Translations under genes and position numbers: made by a program
Source: Sipunculus nudus
Lineage: Eukaryota > Annelida > Sipuncula > Golfingiida > Sipunculidae
NCBI GenBank assembly: GCA_026874595.1
Contig: CM049311.1
Coordinates: forward strand, 71,284,453 to 71,348,452
Direction: 5' to 3'
Length of the DNA: 64,000 nucleotides
Notes under the pieces: model-generated
What the model was told of the DNA's origin: nothing
Database searches by the model: none
The model's input: the letters and a program-made list of their open reading frames with translations, nothing else
Part shown: one piece after another, positions 13,718-28,600 of the stretch
Layout of the letters: each line of letters begins with the position of its first letter
Numbering within the stretch: the first letter of the stretch is position 1

Positions 13718-16154
13718 CGCCGGGATTTTGGTGCACTTTATACATTTCTCACGCGTGCAGAAGTAAGAAAGGAAAGGTGGAAAATTATTCTAATTTCCAT
13801 TTTTCTAAGGCAGAAAGGTTGAAAAGTGAGCCTAAATTTTATATACACTCTACTCTTAAATGGGTGGTCGCAAGAAAACTGGGTTGTTGAACTTACAGGA
13901 GTGTTTATTGTTACCTGAAGTGCTTCATCTCGAAATCTTCAGGAAACCCTTCTATTGGCGATAGACTTAGCGTGGAACCAACTAAATGTATTGATGGATA
14001 AAGGTATTATGCTTTAATGGGTTAAAGATAAAGTCACTGCCAGGATTTTATGATAAAAATTTAAAAGCGGCAAATAATGGAAAATATAAATACATATACA
14101 TTGAAAAATTAACAACTTTAGATTAAACTTGACTGTAATCATGCTTTTTAAAATACTTCAGGATTTCAATATGTACTGATGCGTGGGCCTAACACTCATG
14201 AGTCCTCAGTTATGTCCATTTCAGTGCTTTAAAGCATATTGATAAGAACATGTCAAAACCTTGATGAAAATTCGAGCACCAATTGTGCTGAATCAATTTC
14301 CGTTCCACCGAGCTCTGCGATATAGGGCCTATATATAAACTATAAAATCAAGATATGTTTATTGAAACAGTAAATTAAGCTGGAAAAAAATTGTTAAAAT
14401 ATGATGTATCCTGGGGAAAAGTGACAGCTTTTATCAGTTCAAGAGTCTAAACCAGGATTGAAGGATATAACTTATAATTAAGACCATTAGGTAACGGTTC
14501 CCGTATAGGAAGGTTTCGAACAGTTGAATGCAGTGATTGATACATTATCCCCCTGCTTGTTTTTTTTTATTATTTTTCTGTGCAACAATCAGATGCAAAT
14601 GCTTCCTTCGGTGTCAAGCAATTAACCTCGCACAGTGGGCCCACCATGCATTAAGTAATGACCGGGGAAACGTGAGCCCGGCAGCGCTGACGAACGCTTC
14701 TCATGAAGGCGACAGCAGCCAGGCTTGTATTTAGTAGCTAGGAGTCTTTTACTCTGCAGAAGACGGCCTCATGTTTACTGACCATGACTGTGCATTATCA
14801 GATTCTGTTAATGATGTTAACGAGCTGCATTCCATTAAGTTGTTTGGTCTATCTTTTCTAATTAACATATTCCTAGCGCCCCAGAGTAAGTAGTACTATC
14901 ACTTTTCGGGTTTAAGGTCAGATAGAACGCTCCTGATTAGAATATCTAAAACAAAATCTTTGGTTATTTGCATAAAACCTAGAGGATTTTATTTTGCCTG
15001 TCCGCCTACCGAATGTGGTGTACAAATTGATGACAAATTGATGTGATCGAATCTTACCGAAGTATCCCCAGTAACGAAACTCCATTTTAACACCTGATGC
15101 AATCACCAAAACCAGATAGTAAGGCAATGTACTGTAATATAAACCTTCTATATTTCGCATTAATGTATAAAATATTTATGGTGCGCAGCAGCAGAGTCGT
15201 CTTCGGCGTATTTCATGACAGTCTATGTGACGTTTTATTTAACGGTTTCTGCATTTGATAAATTCTGGCTTTCTTTCTCTGGGTCGAATGTTATAAAGCG
15301 TAGTTATATGTGTCATTTTAATTGAATTTCAATAAAATATATTCTTCAACATATAAAAAAAATGTTATAAAGTGTAGTTATATGTGTCATTTTAATTGAA
15401 TTTCATTAAAATATATTCTTCAACATGCCAAAAAGACATGAATATCACTGCACGCTATTTTGTACATGATTATTCCCCATACCATTTCATATCATACATC
15501 ATATTATTTCTTTTCATAACATATTATACCATGTCATATCATATCAAATCATTTGGCTGAATGAATGAATGGATGATATTTATCTAGAAACATAAGACCT
15601 CAAGCCCATAGAACCATAAATACATATATCTTACAACAAGAAAAATAAGGGGTTAAAAATAATTTGTCAAACTGTTCTAACTCATTGAATTTTGCAACTA
15701 TTTGAACTATTAATCTTAATAACTTTAACAAATTATTCGTTTTAAAAATTAAAACATATGTTAATTATCAAAAAGAGGTCATCACTCCCATAAATGTATG
15801 CATGCAAATTATAAAGCATGGAAAAGTATATATGTATGTATATATAAATATATATATATAGTTTTTCTGTATTATTAAATGTACAATTATTCCCAAAATT
15901 AAATCATGTAATGCTTAAACTTAAGAAAAATCCGATGTTTTTATGCTCTTTGTACGCGTTGGTGTTTCCTGGTTGAATGAAAGGGTCTTATGTATTATCA
16001 GTATCCTGTTCTGCACCATATGCTTCGGATTACAAATGTAACGTGACCATTTGAACACAGAAACAAAAAATCTATTTTCTGTCTCACAGTTACAAGTATG
16101 AATAGAATAGTAATGCTAGATCACTAAGCTCCAAATAAAATAATCCAGGGAAGA

Positions 16155-16201
<47 letters not shown>

Positions 16202-19200
16202 AAATGTATTTAAATAATATATATATGTATTTATATTTAAACAACATTCTAAACAGAAATCCCTTGTCATTAAATAACGTGTGTTGAGGTTTAGCCTGCT
16301 GTGTTATATCGCATGTTACTGTTCAGTTCCTGGGATGGTTGTTTTGGTTGAAAACTGAATTTTAAATGTTTGATGAACGTTTTATATTCGCTCAAAATTG
16401 TCACAGGAATGGCATGACCCTGCACTACACTAATTTTCTGAAAGTAAAGAATAATGAGAGAATGGATTTATACGTTAATGCTAAGTGGTTGGCATAGTTT
16501 TATAGCAAAAAAAATTATAATTACTAGCACAAATTAGGAAGTTGTGTTTTAAGCACATCAAAGTCACAAGTGGTTTTGTATAGATGTCAATAAACATGCA
16601 CGGCATTCAATTATGCCAAAGGTTATGAGTGAAGTAAAAACAACAAAACGTGAATGGTTGCAGATATTGATGTTTCTTGAACAATTCACAAAAATAGTTG
16701 TTTTGTAGAAAAAACTACGTTCTTGTGATCTGCCGCTAATGCCGTCTTGTGTCTATGCATGCTCTCTGTAGATCGAACGTAGCTTATTCACTGCTGAATT
16801 TACCCATAACATCGACGAAAAGCAACCCCAGAGCAAAGCCATGGACCGGTCCTGAGCGATTATTTTGAAAACTGAAGTTTTGTTAGTCTTCATATAAAAT
16901 TAATTAAGTTAACATAACAAAAGAAAGTCCGGAAACATTCACCATATGTTACAGTTAATGATGAATTGTCTGTAAGGTGTCCTCTCTCACTGCTTTAGAA
17001 CCGCGAGTCACTACTGTTCTGTTCTTAGCCGGCCCCATCCATCTTGTGAGTAATTTAGAGACGTTGCAAACTTGCATAAAGGAATAAACAGCTGCTTCGT
17101 AAAACTTGTCCGCCGCGCGTGAATTATCTGCTGCCCGGACGTTAATGATTAATGGCTCAGTATTCAACGTCATAACTTCTGAGTAATAAACTTCAACTTG
17201 ATGATTTTTCTCATAATTCTTACATAATGGAATTTTGTTTGAGTTAGGGCCTTGATTTAGGGCAATGAAGTAAGCTTTTTTCCTTACCAATATTACCGGG
17301 ATATCATTTTGTGATTGATCAGTTTGTCGCATTTAATATTATTTAAAATGTTGTTCTCAGATGAATTTATTTTATTGGGATCATTTATGTATATTGTCTT
17401 TCATTTACATTATTTTCCCTAAAATACTGCCTTTACCTTATTTCGCCTTCTTAACCGTTAAAATATTCGGCTCTATTATATAACAAATTACTACCTTCAT
17501 GCCGCTTTGTTTCATCAAAGACACTTGTGAGGCTTATGTGGCTGCTAATTATCTATTGTTTTGGACAGCCTTACTTGTCGCTAAGCTAAGATTATCGGTA
17601 AGTAATGTTCGATTTCTGACTTATATTCGTAAAAACCTACACGCCTTGACATTTTTAAATAAATGCCTAGAACTACATACTTTAAGAATCTTTTAAAGGT
17701 ACGGCTTTGCCAAGCACGACTTTGCCTAGCAGTAAGTTAACTAATATTAAAGACATCTGTCATCTTCGTAGCGACTGTCAAAACTGATGAGATTAAAGGG
17801 ACTTGATCGTAACATGGTTCCAGTCTCGTCTTGTCTATAGACAACCCCTTGTTACGGACATTTTTTTTGCAATATATATATATAGTTCAGTCGACTAGGG
17901 AATATATATCTGCAGTCCCTTCCACAAGTGAGTTTCCATTGAATGTTCCTTTATCCTCAGGGGCCGATCCACGATTTAGGAAATGATGGGGTCCAACCCA
18001 GGAGGACTAAGGAAAAACCTACACAATTGGTGCCAAGGTCCGGAAAAGGGAGGACCAGACCGCATTGTTTGAAACCCTTAAAAAAAAGGTTGCTTCGGAT
18101 AAAAAAAGGGGGGTCCGGACCCCCTGGACCCCCCAATCCCCCTGGATCCGACTGTCAAGTTAAGGGGGGGACTAAAGATAAAAAACCTAATGACAAAATC
18201 CAACAGTGCGTGGTGTCAGTCATGAATTGCCAGCCTAACTTTGAGTTACATATTTTAGAATATTGATTACCTACACTAAACAACCAACCAGAAGCTTTTA
18301 TATGTAGTTCTTTTTGCATGTTAAAAATGACATTGACATTCATCAATGTTGAGATATAGTTAGATAACAAACTATGAGAGAATGATTCTATTGCATTTGG
18401 TTTTGAATACTATGTGCTAAATAAGAACTTGTTACATTCTAATTAATTTTTGGTCTAACCCTCCTCTTCATTGCAGCTTATTTAGGTCAAACAATGAAAA
18501 GACTGCCAATTTTTAAATTTCGAATCCCTAAATAGAAAATTCAACGCCAGCGTGAAAAATTCCAAGAATGAACCAGTCTACCAGAAATAAATCAAATGTA
18601 CCAAAAATGAGAGGTGTTTCTCCGCTTCAGCGTTGAAGATTGCGCCGAGGACTGATGAAAACATACCTAATACTTGAGGACAGCATTAGAACAGTTCTCC
18701 TAAACTTCAACAATTAAGTCTTAATTCTTCCGTAGGAGGGGGACGCCTTTATGGTTATATGAGTTCATTTCTTCATATGAATATTTTGGGCCAAATACTT
18801 TGTTAGACATTTTTAGGTACCTTGAGTGCAAAACCACCGATTATATTTTTACCTTCTTCTGTCCTTGTGTTAGCTTAAATATAACTGTTTCAAAAACTTA
18901 CCTTCGCAATATAAGTCACGGGAGACAGATTTGCACCTGATATTTATTTTTTACCTTGACCATATTTCCCAGCTCTTACACTATTTTATCGATTTGGGAC
19001 GGGTTGCAAAATATATAACATGATAAGAAGATGTGTTATATACACACACATACACACACGCATATATATATATACAAGTATATTAGCTTTGATTGGCTCA
19101 GGCACTTAATCAAATATTAGAAATGTACTCAGGAGAAATATTGCGGTGTTTTTAGCAAACCAAAATGACATTCAAAAAGTTCGGTTTTATACAGACGCCA

Positions 19201-19206
19201 AAAAAT

Positions 19207-19271
<65 letters not shown>

Positions 19272-20450
19272 GGTAGTGTTACCCTCCGATGTAAAGTGCT
19301 CTATGGCCTACAGACTAGGCCAGAGCGGTATAACTCTGAAGAAAAACAACGGTAGCGGTATAACTCTGAATGTACCTCAAAAACAATGTAACTGCCGTAA
19401 AAAAGACGAATGTCCTATGAATGGTCAGTGTCAGCTGAAATGCATTATCTATAAGGCAACAGTTAGAACAGACAATGACGTGAAACACTACATAGGGTGT
19501 ACTGAAGGTGATTTCAAGACAAGATACAATAACCACAAGCAATCCTTTCGGAACAGATCCCACGCTAAAAATACTGAACTGTCTAAACACATTTGGTCAC
19601 TAAAAGACTACAGTATCAATTACAAGCTCTCCTGGGAAATATCTGCCAAGGCAGCACCTTCTGTGGGACTAGGAAGTGTTATCTCTGCTTGTCTGAAAAG
19701 CTACTTATAGCAACGGCCCATTGTTGAACTCAAGAGCTGAAATTCTCTCCAAGTGCCGCCATCTAAACAAATTCACCCTGAAATATTTTAAAACCTAGCA
19801 TTCGTACTAATATTCAGCGTGCCTCCTTCAACCCCCCCCCCCCCCCCCCAACGAGGATCCGCTGGGCAGACTTACCTGTTCAGGTAGTTGTTCTCTCACT
19901 GCTTTGCAGTGATGAGGGACATGGCGTTACCACTACTTCATGGTGAGTTTACCGAGTGCATTCCACTTGGTAGGAGTATTGTATATTATATTTGCCTTTA
20001 TATTGTATATTTGCCTTGTATATATTGTGTATTTTCATAGTATATGTGTATTTTTATCATATGTATACTACTGATATGTTCACTGCTTCCAAGACCCTAT
20101 TACAAATCAGTTCAATATGCTAATTGAGCATCCTGGTATATATCTTTGTATTATATATAAAATTTACAACAACAAATAACCTCTTTGCCCTGCCCTGTTA
20201 TGTTCCAGTATCGCACGTGTACCCCGACCAATCCTATTGTGCATGCACCCGAGGACAATAGGATCAGTGTCAGTCTTTCACACCCCCCCCCCCCCCGCCC
20301 CGAATCGCACAAAGCATAATCTCGTAATCTCGTAAAGTCTCGGCTTTTCAAACCACGCCGTTAGCTTCATTCTAACCACATTCACCTGATGATCGGGTCG
20401 CATCCCATGAAACAGACTGTTGTGTATTAACAGTGTTGTTTTTCTTCAGA

Positions 20451-20500
<50 letters not shown>

Positions 20501-23500
20501 TTTTAAAAATTATCCGGTTTATCCGGTTTAAATACTTTATCATCCCATCAAAGAACAGAACAGAACAGAACTTTATTCAGGAAAAAAGGCCTCAGGCCCA
20601 AAGTTCCAAACATTTCAATAAATATTCAATTTAAAAAGTACATAAATCAAATGGAAGGTAGCAGTCTTATATTTTCTAGTAAACACTGCCATTTACACAA
20701 GTAAAAGAACTGCATACCTACATACATATAAATCTGTTTTGCCATCATCTGTGAGGATAAACATAATTACATTTCAATAAACAGTCAGTTCAAAAATTAC
20801 GACAATATAATGTTCAGTAACAGTCTTAAAATGACTAATCAATCGTGCCATAAACACATGTAACATTATTGCACACCTTAGTACACAATGAATCTATTGT
20901 GCTGTCAACAGTGAGTACTGTTCAAAATACATAATTCAACCATCTATCATTTTCCGTCTCCTCAAAAACGAATTAAACACATATGCAGCAACTTTTGATA
21001 TTTCAAATGGATTATCTAAATTAAATAATTTTATAAAATTTTGTTCACTTGGATAATGCAAGTCTTGTCTAATATATTTTAACCTCAAATCGTGATATAA
21101 TTTACACTCTTGCATAAAGTGAGCTTCATCCTCAACAATATTGAATCCATAGCATAAACAATATTTACAGATCCTTTCTTCACGAGAAATGTTTTTATGG
21201 CGGCCCATTTCTATAGCTAATTCATGATTTGAACATCGAAGTTTAGCAAGTGCTGTACGGTGTTGTTTATTTGGGATACAATCAACATATTTTTCTAGAG
21301 TGAGCATAGATTTAAAAGTACCATAATAGTAGAGTTTACTGCACAATTCAATATCACCATGCCAATTTTGAATGGCCATATCTTTTATTCTCATTTCAAC
21401 TTCTTTCATAAAATAATTCACATCTCCAATGTACTGTGCCATCCAAACATATCCAAAACCAGACTGGAACAGCAATGTTCTTACTTAAGATACCCAATTT
21501 GATTTACCACTGCTATCTAAATTCATCAACATATTGTACACCTGTTTCTGATATCTATGTTCTGGCATATGCAAAAGTTTAATCCAATACTTAATACAAC
21601 GCAATAAGCAAGTTACAAACAAAGGAAATCTGCCACATTCTCCTAATGCTGCTGCATTTGGAGTATTCTGACCTACATTTAAAATTTGTTTGCAGAATTT
21701 GTACTGTACTCTCTCTATAGTTTCTGATTTTTTAAAACCCCACAACTCACATCCATATGTTAATACTGGCACTACCATTTGATCAAACAAATAAAAGAGA
21801 TGTTTTGTACTTACATATTTACACTTTTTGCTGAATGTTTTAATCATGCATACAGCTTTGTTTGCTTGTAAAACCTGCTGTTGTTGTGTTTTTGACCAAG
21901 ACAATTTTGTTGAGAAAATAATACCAAGATATTTGTAGTATGGAACCACTTCTAACTGTTTACCTTTTAAATACCATTTTTCTACTTTACGTAAGGGACC
22001 ACCTTTCCTAAAAACCATAATCTTAGTTTTATCTGTATTAATTTTGAAACCATAATTTTCACAAAACTTTTGTAAGAGATCAATCTGTTGCTGAAGTCTA
22101 CCTACAGTATCTCCACAATTAACCATATCATCTGCAAATAACAATGTCATTAAATTTGAGAGATTTCCATTTACATATATCCCCTGACAATCGCTTCCAT
22201 CTAACATATTACAATACTCATTAATAAATAAAGAAAATAATAAAGGACTTATCATACAACCTTGCCGGGTACCTACCGAACATGCAAAATAATCTGTAAG
22301 TCCACTCTCAGTTAATATACAAGACTGCATTTTTGAATACATTGATTTTATAACGCGTAATATTTTACCATTTATGCCTTGTTTTAATAAAACATGCCAC
22401 AATAAATTTTGTTGTACACAATCAAACGCTTTTGCAAAGTCAATATATAAACAGTAAAATCTACCTTTTCTTTTAACCAAGTATTTTTTAACTAAAGCAT
22501 ACAAAATAAATGCCTGGTCAATTGTAGAATATCCTTTCCTGTAACCAGCTTGTGATTCAGATAAAATACTCATTTCCTCAACAAACTGCGAAAGTCTATT
22601 GTTCAAAACTTTAGTAAATATTTTACCAGTAACATTTAGTAAGGATATCCCTCTATAATTACCAGGTTCATTCTGAGAACCCTTCTTGTGTAACGGAAAT
22701 ATTATTGCTTTACTCCATTCTTCAGGAAATGACCCCTTGTTGAAAATCTTATTAAACAAAGTATGTAATAAAGGCAAAATAATTTCTAAAAGTGATTTAA
22801 TAATATCCACTTGGAGTCCATCTGGTCCAGGGGATTTACCACTGTGCATTTGATTTATTGCCTGTCTTATTTCAAATACTGTTATCTCATTGTTGAGTGA
22901 TCCACACTCACAATTACTATTAAAATTATTTTTGAAGTATGTGTCAGCTAAAATGTGAAAATCTTCTTTAACTTCATTTTTATTTTCATTAAGTAAATCT
23001 CTGAAGTAATTAAACCAATCGTCTGCTGGAATGTGACTAACACCCTTCTCTTTCTTGAGACACTTTTTAAAACAGGCCCATAAATCATTTATATTTTTAG
23101 TGTTTGTTAAGTATTTCATAGTGCACTCTTGTTTAGATTTCTTTTTATTATCACAAAGGTTTTTAAATTGTCGTCTCTTCTCTTTGTATTTATTCAAATC
23201 ATAAATATTTCCAGATATCCTATATCTATCTAGTGCTGTATATTTAATCAATTTTGCTTTAGCACATTCATCATCCCACCAGTTTGGTTGAGACCAACTC
23301 TTTTTACTTTGGTAATATTTAGGTTCAGTAAAAATATGTAACACTTTATTCAAATATTCAATAGCCTTTTCAACATCTTGCTGAACATAATAATTAAAAT
23401 TACATATGTGATCATTATACAAATTTTCATTATCATTTAAAAGTTCAACTACAGTCTGTGACTTAAGTTTGTACCTTGTCCATGCAGTTGTGTGCTCAAT

Positions 23501-24844
23501 ATTTTCTGGAACTGTTTGTACAGATTCAACTTTTAAAGTACATTTCACTGGAAAGTGATCTGACAAATCTAACCTTAAAACTGTAAACGATTCCATTTTA
23601 ATAAAAAATTCAGCACTAACAATAATGTAGTCAATAACACTCTGTCCAGCATGTGTTACACATGTGTATTCACCTTCAATATCTGGAGGAATTCTACCAT
23701 TCAAAACATGAATATTAAAAACACTAATTCAACAAAAGGACTCGTGGCCATATTTCGCTCACATTAGCTTGGTCACCGGCATTTTGGTTCAGTTAAACAG
23801 ATAGTGATTATGTCAATCTAGTTGTAATCATACCTGTATGTTCACTTACACATTCGTGCCACGAGAAGTCAATATTTGAATTGTCTTAGTTAATTTGATA
23901 AAATTTGAATTATAAAACTTTTGGCCGTTTTGCCCACCTGCGATTTTATAACAATATAAGTTGTTTACCCACTTGCAATTTTATTACAATAAAGGCAGAG
24001 AATGGTTTTTACATTACGGACAGTTTTATTATAATATGGGCCGTTATTACAATATGGGTCGGTTATTACATTATGTGTCGTAACAGGTGCTATTGTTGAA
24101 AAGTATCAACGGTGGAATGGACCGATATGCCTTGTGAGAAAGAAAAATGGTACCATATGTAATCATATATCTAAATCAGCATCACTTTACGACCATTCAG
24201 GGAACCTGTACCATAATTACCAGCGGCATGATTAATGACTTTTTCAGCTGCTCTTACACAGGGACACAAAGAAGCAAACGTATAGTCGATGTTTTACCGT
24301 CCTGTAAGCCTCAGGGCACGCGCTGTTCAACACGTTTACTCAGATTTTATCCCAGCCTTTACTGTACAGTCTTTTTATTTTTTTTTAATAAAGTTCGTAT
24401 GATTGATCCTGTGTCCCCTTAGGAGCTGCCATTTACATATATGCATGAAACTTGGATTCGTATTCGATTGCCCAACTCATCCATACTTCTGTTTATCGCA
24501 GTGTTACAGTGTTTGTATAGAATCGAACATAAATTGTCAGAACCTGATTTATAATAAATGTCGATTTATTTACGCCTCTGTCTTATATCTCTTGTGTGAA
24601 ATAGTAACGGTTTAGTGGTAGTGCTTTGCAAATATTGTGAAATCTTAGAAAGGATTTGCATGAATTTTATACATGCAAAATGATCTTATAAAAATGCGGA
24701 ATAATATTTTACTCATTTTGTAATAGTCCTCTTTCGTTGAAACTGACCAGGCAGATGATAGTCAAAGGTGTTTGTTTAGGGGGTGGGTAAGGTTATGTAA
24801 AATAATCATATTGGTGTTATCGTACACATTTCACTCTTAATTAG

Positions 24845-24901
<57 letters not shown>

Positions 24902-25564
24902 CGGCTGCTCGATTTAAAAAATTCTGAGAACTTTTCTTCTATACGATTGGTAGTGAAGCCAAAGAAAAAAATTATATATGAATGTGCACAACAAATATAA
25001 CGCGCTATCATTTTGCTGAGGTCTCCTCATGGTTTACATGTATACTTACACCTGACTTGTACATGGTCGGTTTGTAGGCAAATGGTTTTATGCCTAATGG
25101 TAATGGTACCATATATAATTGACATCTGTACTATTGGTTTTATTGAACATCGAAATACAACATTTGGAGCCCTGTCAACTCATCCATAGAAATGATTAAC
25201 CCAAGGACCATCTGAATGCCAAAGTGTATTAGGTGCATGCAGGTGGCTCCTGAAACTTACAAATTGAAAATTCATGAAATCGACAAATATCGCTGCATTA
25301 GGTTGTTCATTTCAGTGTCACAGCTGGTTTGTCCCCGAACCTCTTGTGGCTTTATATGGGAACAGAATTGTGTTAATCCTTGCACTTATTCATTACTCTT
25401 ACGAATGTTCATGTTAACGGTGATAAAATGTTTTAAATAATATAATAATAAAAAGCTTTGCATACTTGCTCTGTGAATAAATTCATAGCAAACCCTAGTG
25501 CTACGAGTACATGCTCACCTTCGTCTCGGACCAGTGAACAGCCGTGTAGCTTAGCTTCACCTTG

Positions 25565-25616
<52 letters not shown>

Positions 25617-28600
25617 GCTGTTGTCCTGTTTCGAGACACTAGGAGATATAAAGCTGTTCGATAAGGGTGCGAGCACTTCGAAATTACTCCGAGGACAGCG
25701 CCTAGGCGAGAATCTATTTTCTTGAGAGTTTTGAAAGGGAACGTGTATATCGGATTAACGCGTTTTTTTTAGAAATCACAAAAATATAGTAGGAGGTTAA
25801 AACAGTGGACACTTCTCATATTTACCAGTAAACATGAAGCGGAAAGTTATAAGACAAAAATGTTAAAAAAATATATTATGTTAATGTCCTTATATGACTG
25901 TAGACAAAAACATATTAATGGTCATTTCGCTCATGAATTCATATGTATTTTCTATTTACGTTTAACAAAAATTACTCACAGTACTTATTTGTCCTAAACG
26001 TCTTATTCGGTCAAAATGCACTGAAGGTATGAAACAAAATTATCGGAAGCCTTGGTGTAAAGGATGCTATATCGTCAAACGCATATCACGGCTTCTACAT
26101 GAAAAAAAGTACTGTCAACCGGGGCATGTTATCTATAATATGTCATTTTGTAATTATACACTAAAGGAGTGATATAACATGGTGTAAATTGCCTAATTCA
26201 TGGTTCTGTTAAATTAATAATAATGCCTGCCCAGTACTGGAATAATAGGTTCCAGCATACCACAGAGGTGGTTCACCTATGATGGGCGTAACTCCACCGA
26301 AACCTGGTCTACAGATGTGTCACTAATTGTATAGTTATAGTTGTCGCCAAGTAAAAAGCTCTTCTAACCAGGAGATATGTATTTAATAAATTCATGTAAA
26401 CCTTTGAGAATGGCATGAATAGGAAGACCTGCCGATGACCAGGGTGTGAGATAAAGCGACCCGTAAATTAACTTTGAGTTGCTCGTCGAAATGGAACGCA
26501 AGCACAAGCCCTAATGACTTCTGTGACTAATCCCAGCCGAGTTTGTAGAGGATGTTATACGGAGGATGCTTCATATAATAAAAAACTAGTTTATATGAAA
26601 TGACGAGCATGTGTATAGACTATCAGATAACCGATACAGTTAATATGGTTCAAAAATAATAGCTATATAATTATTACGCTGTTGGTTTTTCTTTCTTTCT
26701 GATTTGGCCTTTTAAATTCGGCACACTTATCGACGGTGCGTTCTTCTAGGACAAGTTTGTTTTATTTTGCAGGATTATGCTCCATTAAGCTGCTTAATTA
26801 ATAATGCCAATATTCCCCAATAGGTGCCCCTATTTTTTTTGTGCTTTAAGGTCCTACAAGCCTGTCACCTTTTCAGGAGGCGCCTTGGGAATTTTCTTGC
26901 ATTTTGAGCTCACTGACTACAGAGCGTATTGTGCAATTTGCGGTCACAGATCCCCTCTATTATCCCCATGGACCCTAATACTTCCCTTACCAGGAAGTAA
27001 AGCTTTTTAATTCAAAACATAGACGACATGACATTTTTAATGCGAGGGCATTTCAGTTGGGATTACACTACGACCCGGTTACTACCGTTTGACTTTTTAG
27101 GTTTACAGGTATGTTGATTTCTATTCATTCATTAATAGCTTTCCATTATGACACGTTTTCAATATTTCATCCAGTTTATGGGCTATTTAAAAAAAAAGGT
27201 GTTCAAGGCCCTTTAACATGAACCCATTTTTGTGTTGGGGTACGGACATGGGGGTAGATGCACACATAGTTTATTAGGATCCGCAATCTTCCTGAAAATT
27301 TATTACCAGTACATCTTTATACTGATTGGGATTCTATTAAATAACCAAATATGCAGTCTCCACCAGAATACTTATCAGTTATTTGTTCAAGTGTACACTT
27401 TCATGTATAAACATTGTCACGCTTCAGTGACCCTGTTCACCTAGCGAGTGGCAGAAAAAAGGAATAAGAATGGGCGGCTTCTTCATGGGGACAAAGGAAT
27501 TCTCCTTGTGTCATAATGGTACATAAGATAAAAATTGATTCTGGTTACCTCCAAAACTGAATGGATTGTTCATACGGTTATACGCTGACCCTAAGCAAAT
27601 ATTCTAAAAATTCCGGATATATGCGTGAATTTTACTAAAAATATAGCAGCGAATCAAGGCTGAAGTTATTTCTTTGCCACAGACTTGCACCGACAGATTT
27701 AAACCTGCCGTTTATCTGAGAGCATCGTCAGTTCTGCTCAACCTGGTGACAACCAACAAAGCTCAGAACAAGCATTTAACACTGTAGGAGAATGCCTGAG
27801 CCTGTCTTTCCACATTGGCAGCTTTAAGTTGCATTTTAGCTTGCAAGAGCCTTCAGTGACATATATATTTGTTATCATACTCAAGACTATAGAAGTAAAA
27901 ACTTCGTTTTTCGTGATTTTCTTTGAGCTTCAATTTATACAAATTATCTTTCATAAAACGTTCACTTTTCTATATATAGTCATATATTTTCTTCAAATTA
28001 TTTTCACAGTAAAGAAGCACAGGATAAATATTTGCGACTGTCAGTCCCTACCAGCTCAATACAAAGCTATTACCCGATTTAATGGAAATATTAAAGCATA
28101 GTTTTACGTCAGTTCCACGATATTCCGGAAAACCAGTTAAATAATTTTTTACAGATAACCCCCTTCACACAAACAATGTTGATTTTTAAAAACTTGGCAC
28201 TTTAATGTCAAGGTAATATTTTGCGCGATACAAAGCTTATTTGATGATTATTGCAAATTAAATGGTAAAATTAAACATGTAAATATTAATTCTAAAGAAA
28301 TGTTTAAGTTTCACAGCCCTGTGAATGTTTGAGTCAACACCACTCACCGAGAATTAAAAGCTTATTTAGGTTACTATACGCAGAATGTTTAATATGGTTC
28401 TACGGGCCCTCGGGCCAGCCGTCCTCCTTGTTTAAATTTGTTCAAGCGTATGCGTTATTTTGTCGATCAGCTCGGAATTCTGTGTCACGTTAATTGTAAC
28501 ATGGCCCTTGCGGAAATGGGAAGAGAAAAAGTCGGAATTTTGTGTGTATTTGCCTCCTCACGACTGACTCGCTACATTAAGGCACAAAACATTCTCTTTT

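Larger units (their letters stand above)
19269..20454 (+). mobile_element. Penelope-like element, 5'-truncated relic
   Basis: About 1.2 kb comprising the C-terminal GIY-YIG endonuclease coding region (19276-19798, broken), a 3' untranslated part with a C-run at about 19830-19849, and a hammerhead-like motif at 20381-20440. The reverse transcriptase part is missing. Both edges lie at (TA)n tracts (19211-19268 and 20455-20497), which suggests insertion into, or truncation within, a single TA microsatellite. Confidence 0.75.

Noticed and set aside
16955-17332. 125-codon minus-strand frame
   Set aside because: No recognisable domain, signal or composition bias, and it sits in an AT-rich intron where frames of this size can arise by chance.
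17950-18162. 8-bp target duplication around the CAG-ended repeat
   Set aside because: Flanking 8-mers TTTATCCT and TCAAGTTA do not match, so the hAT assignment rests only on the ends.
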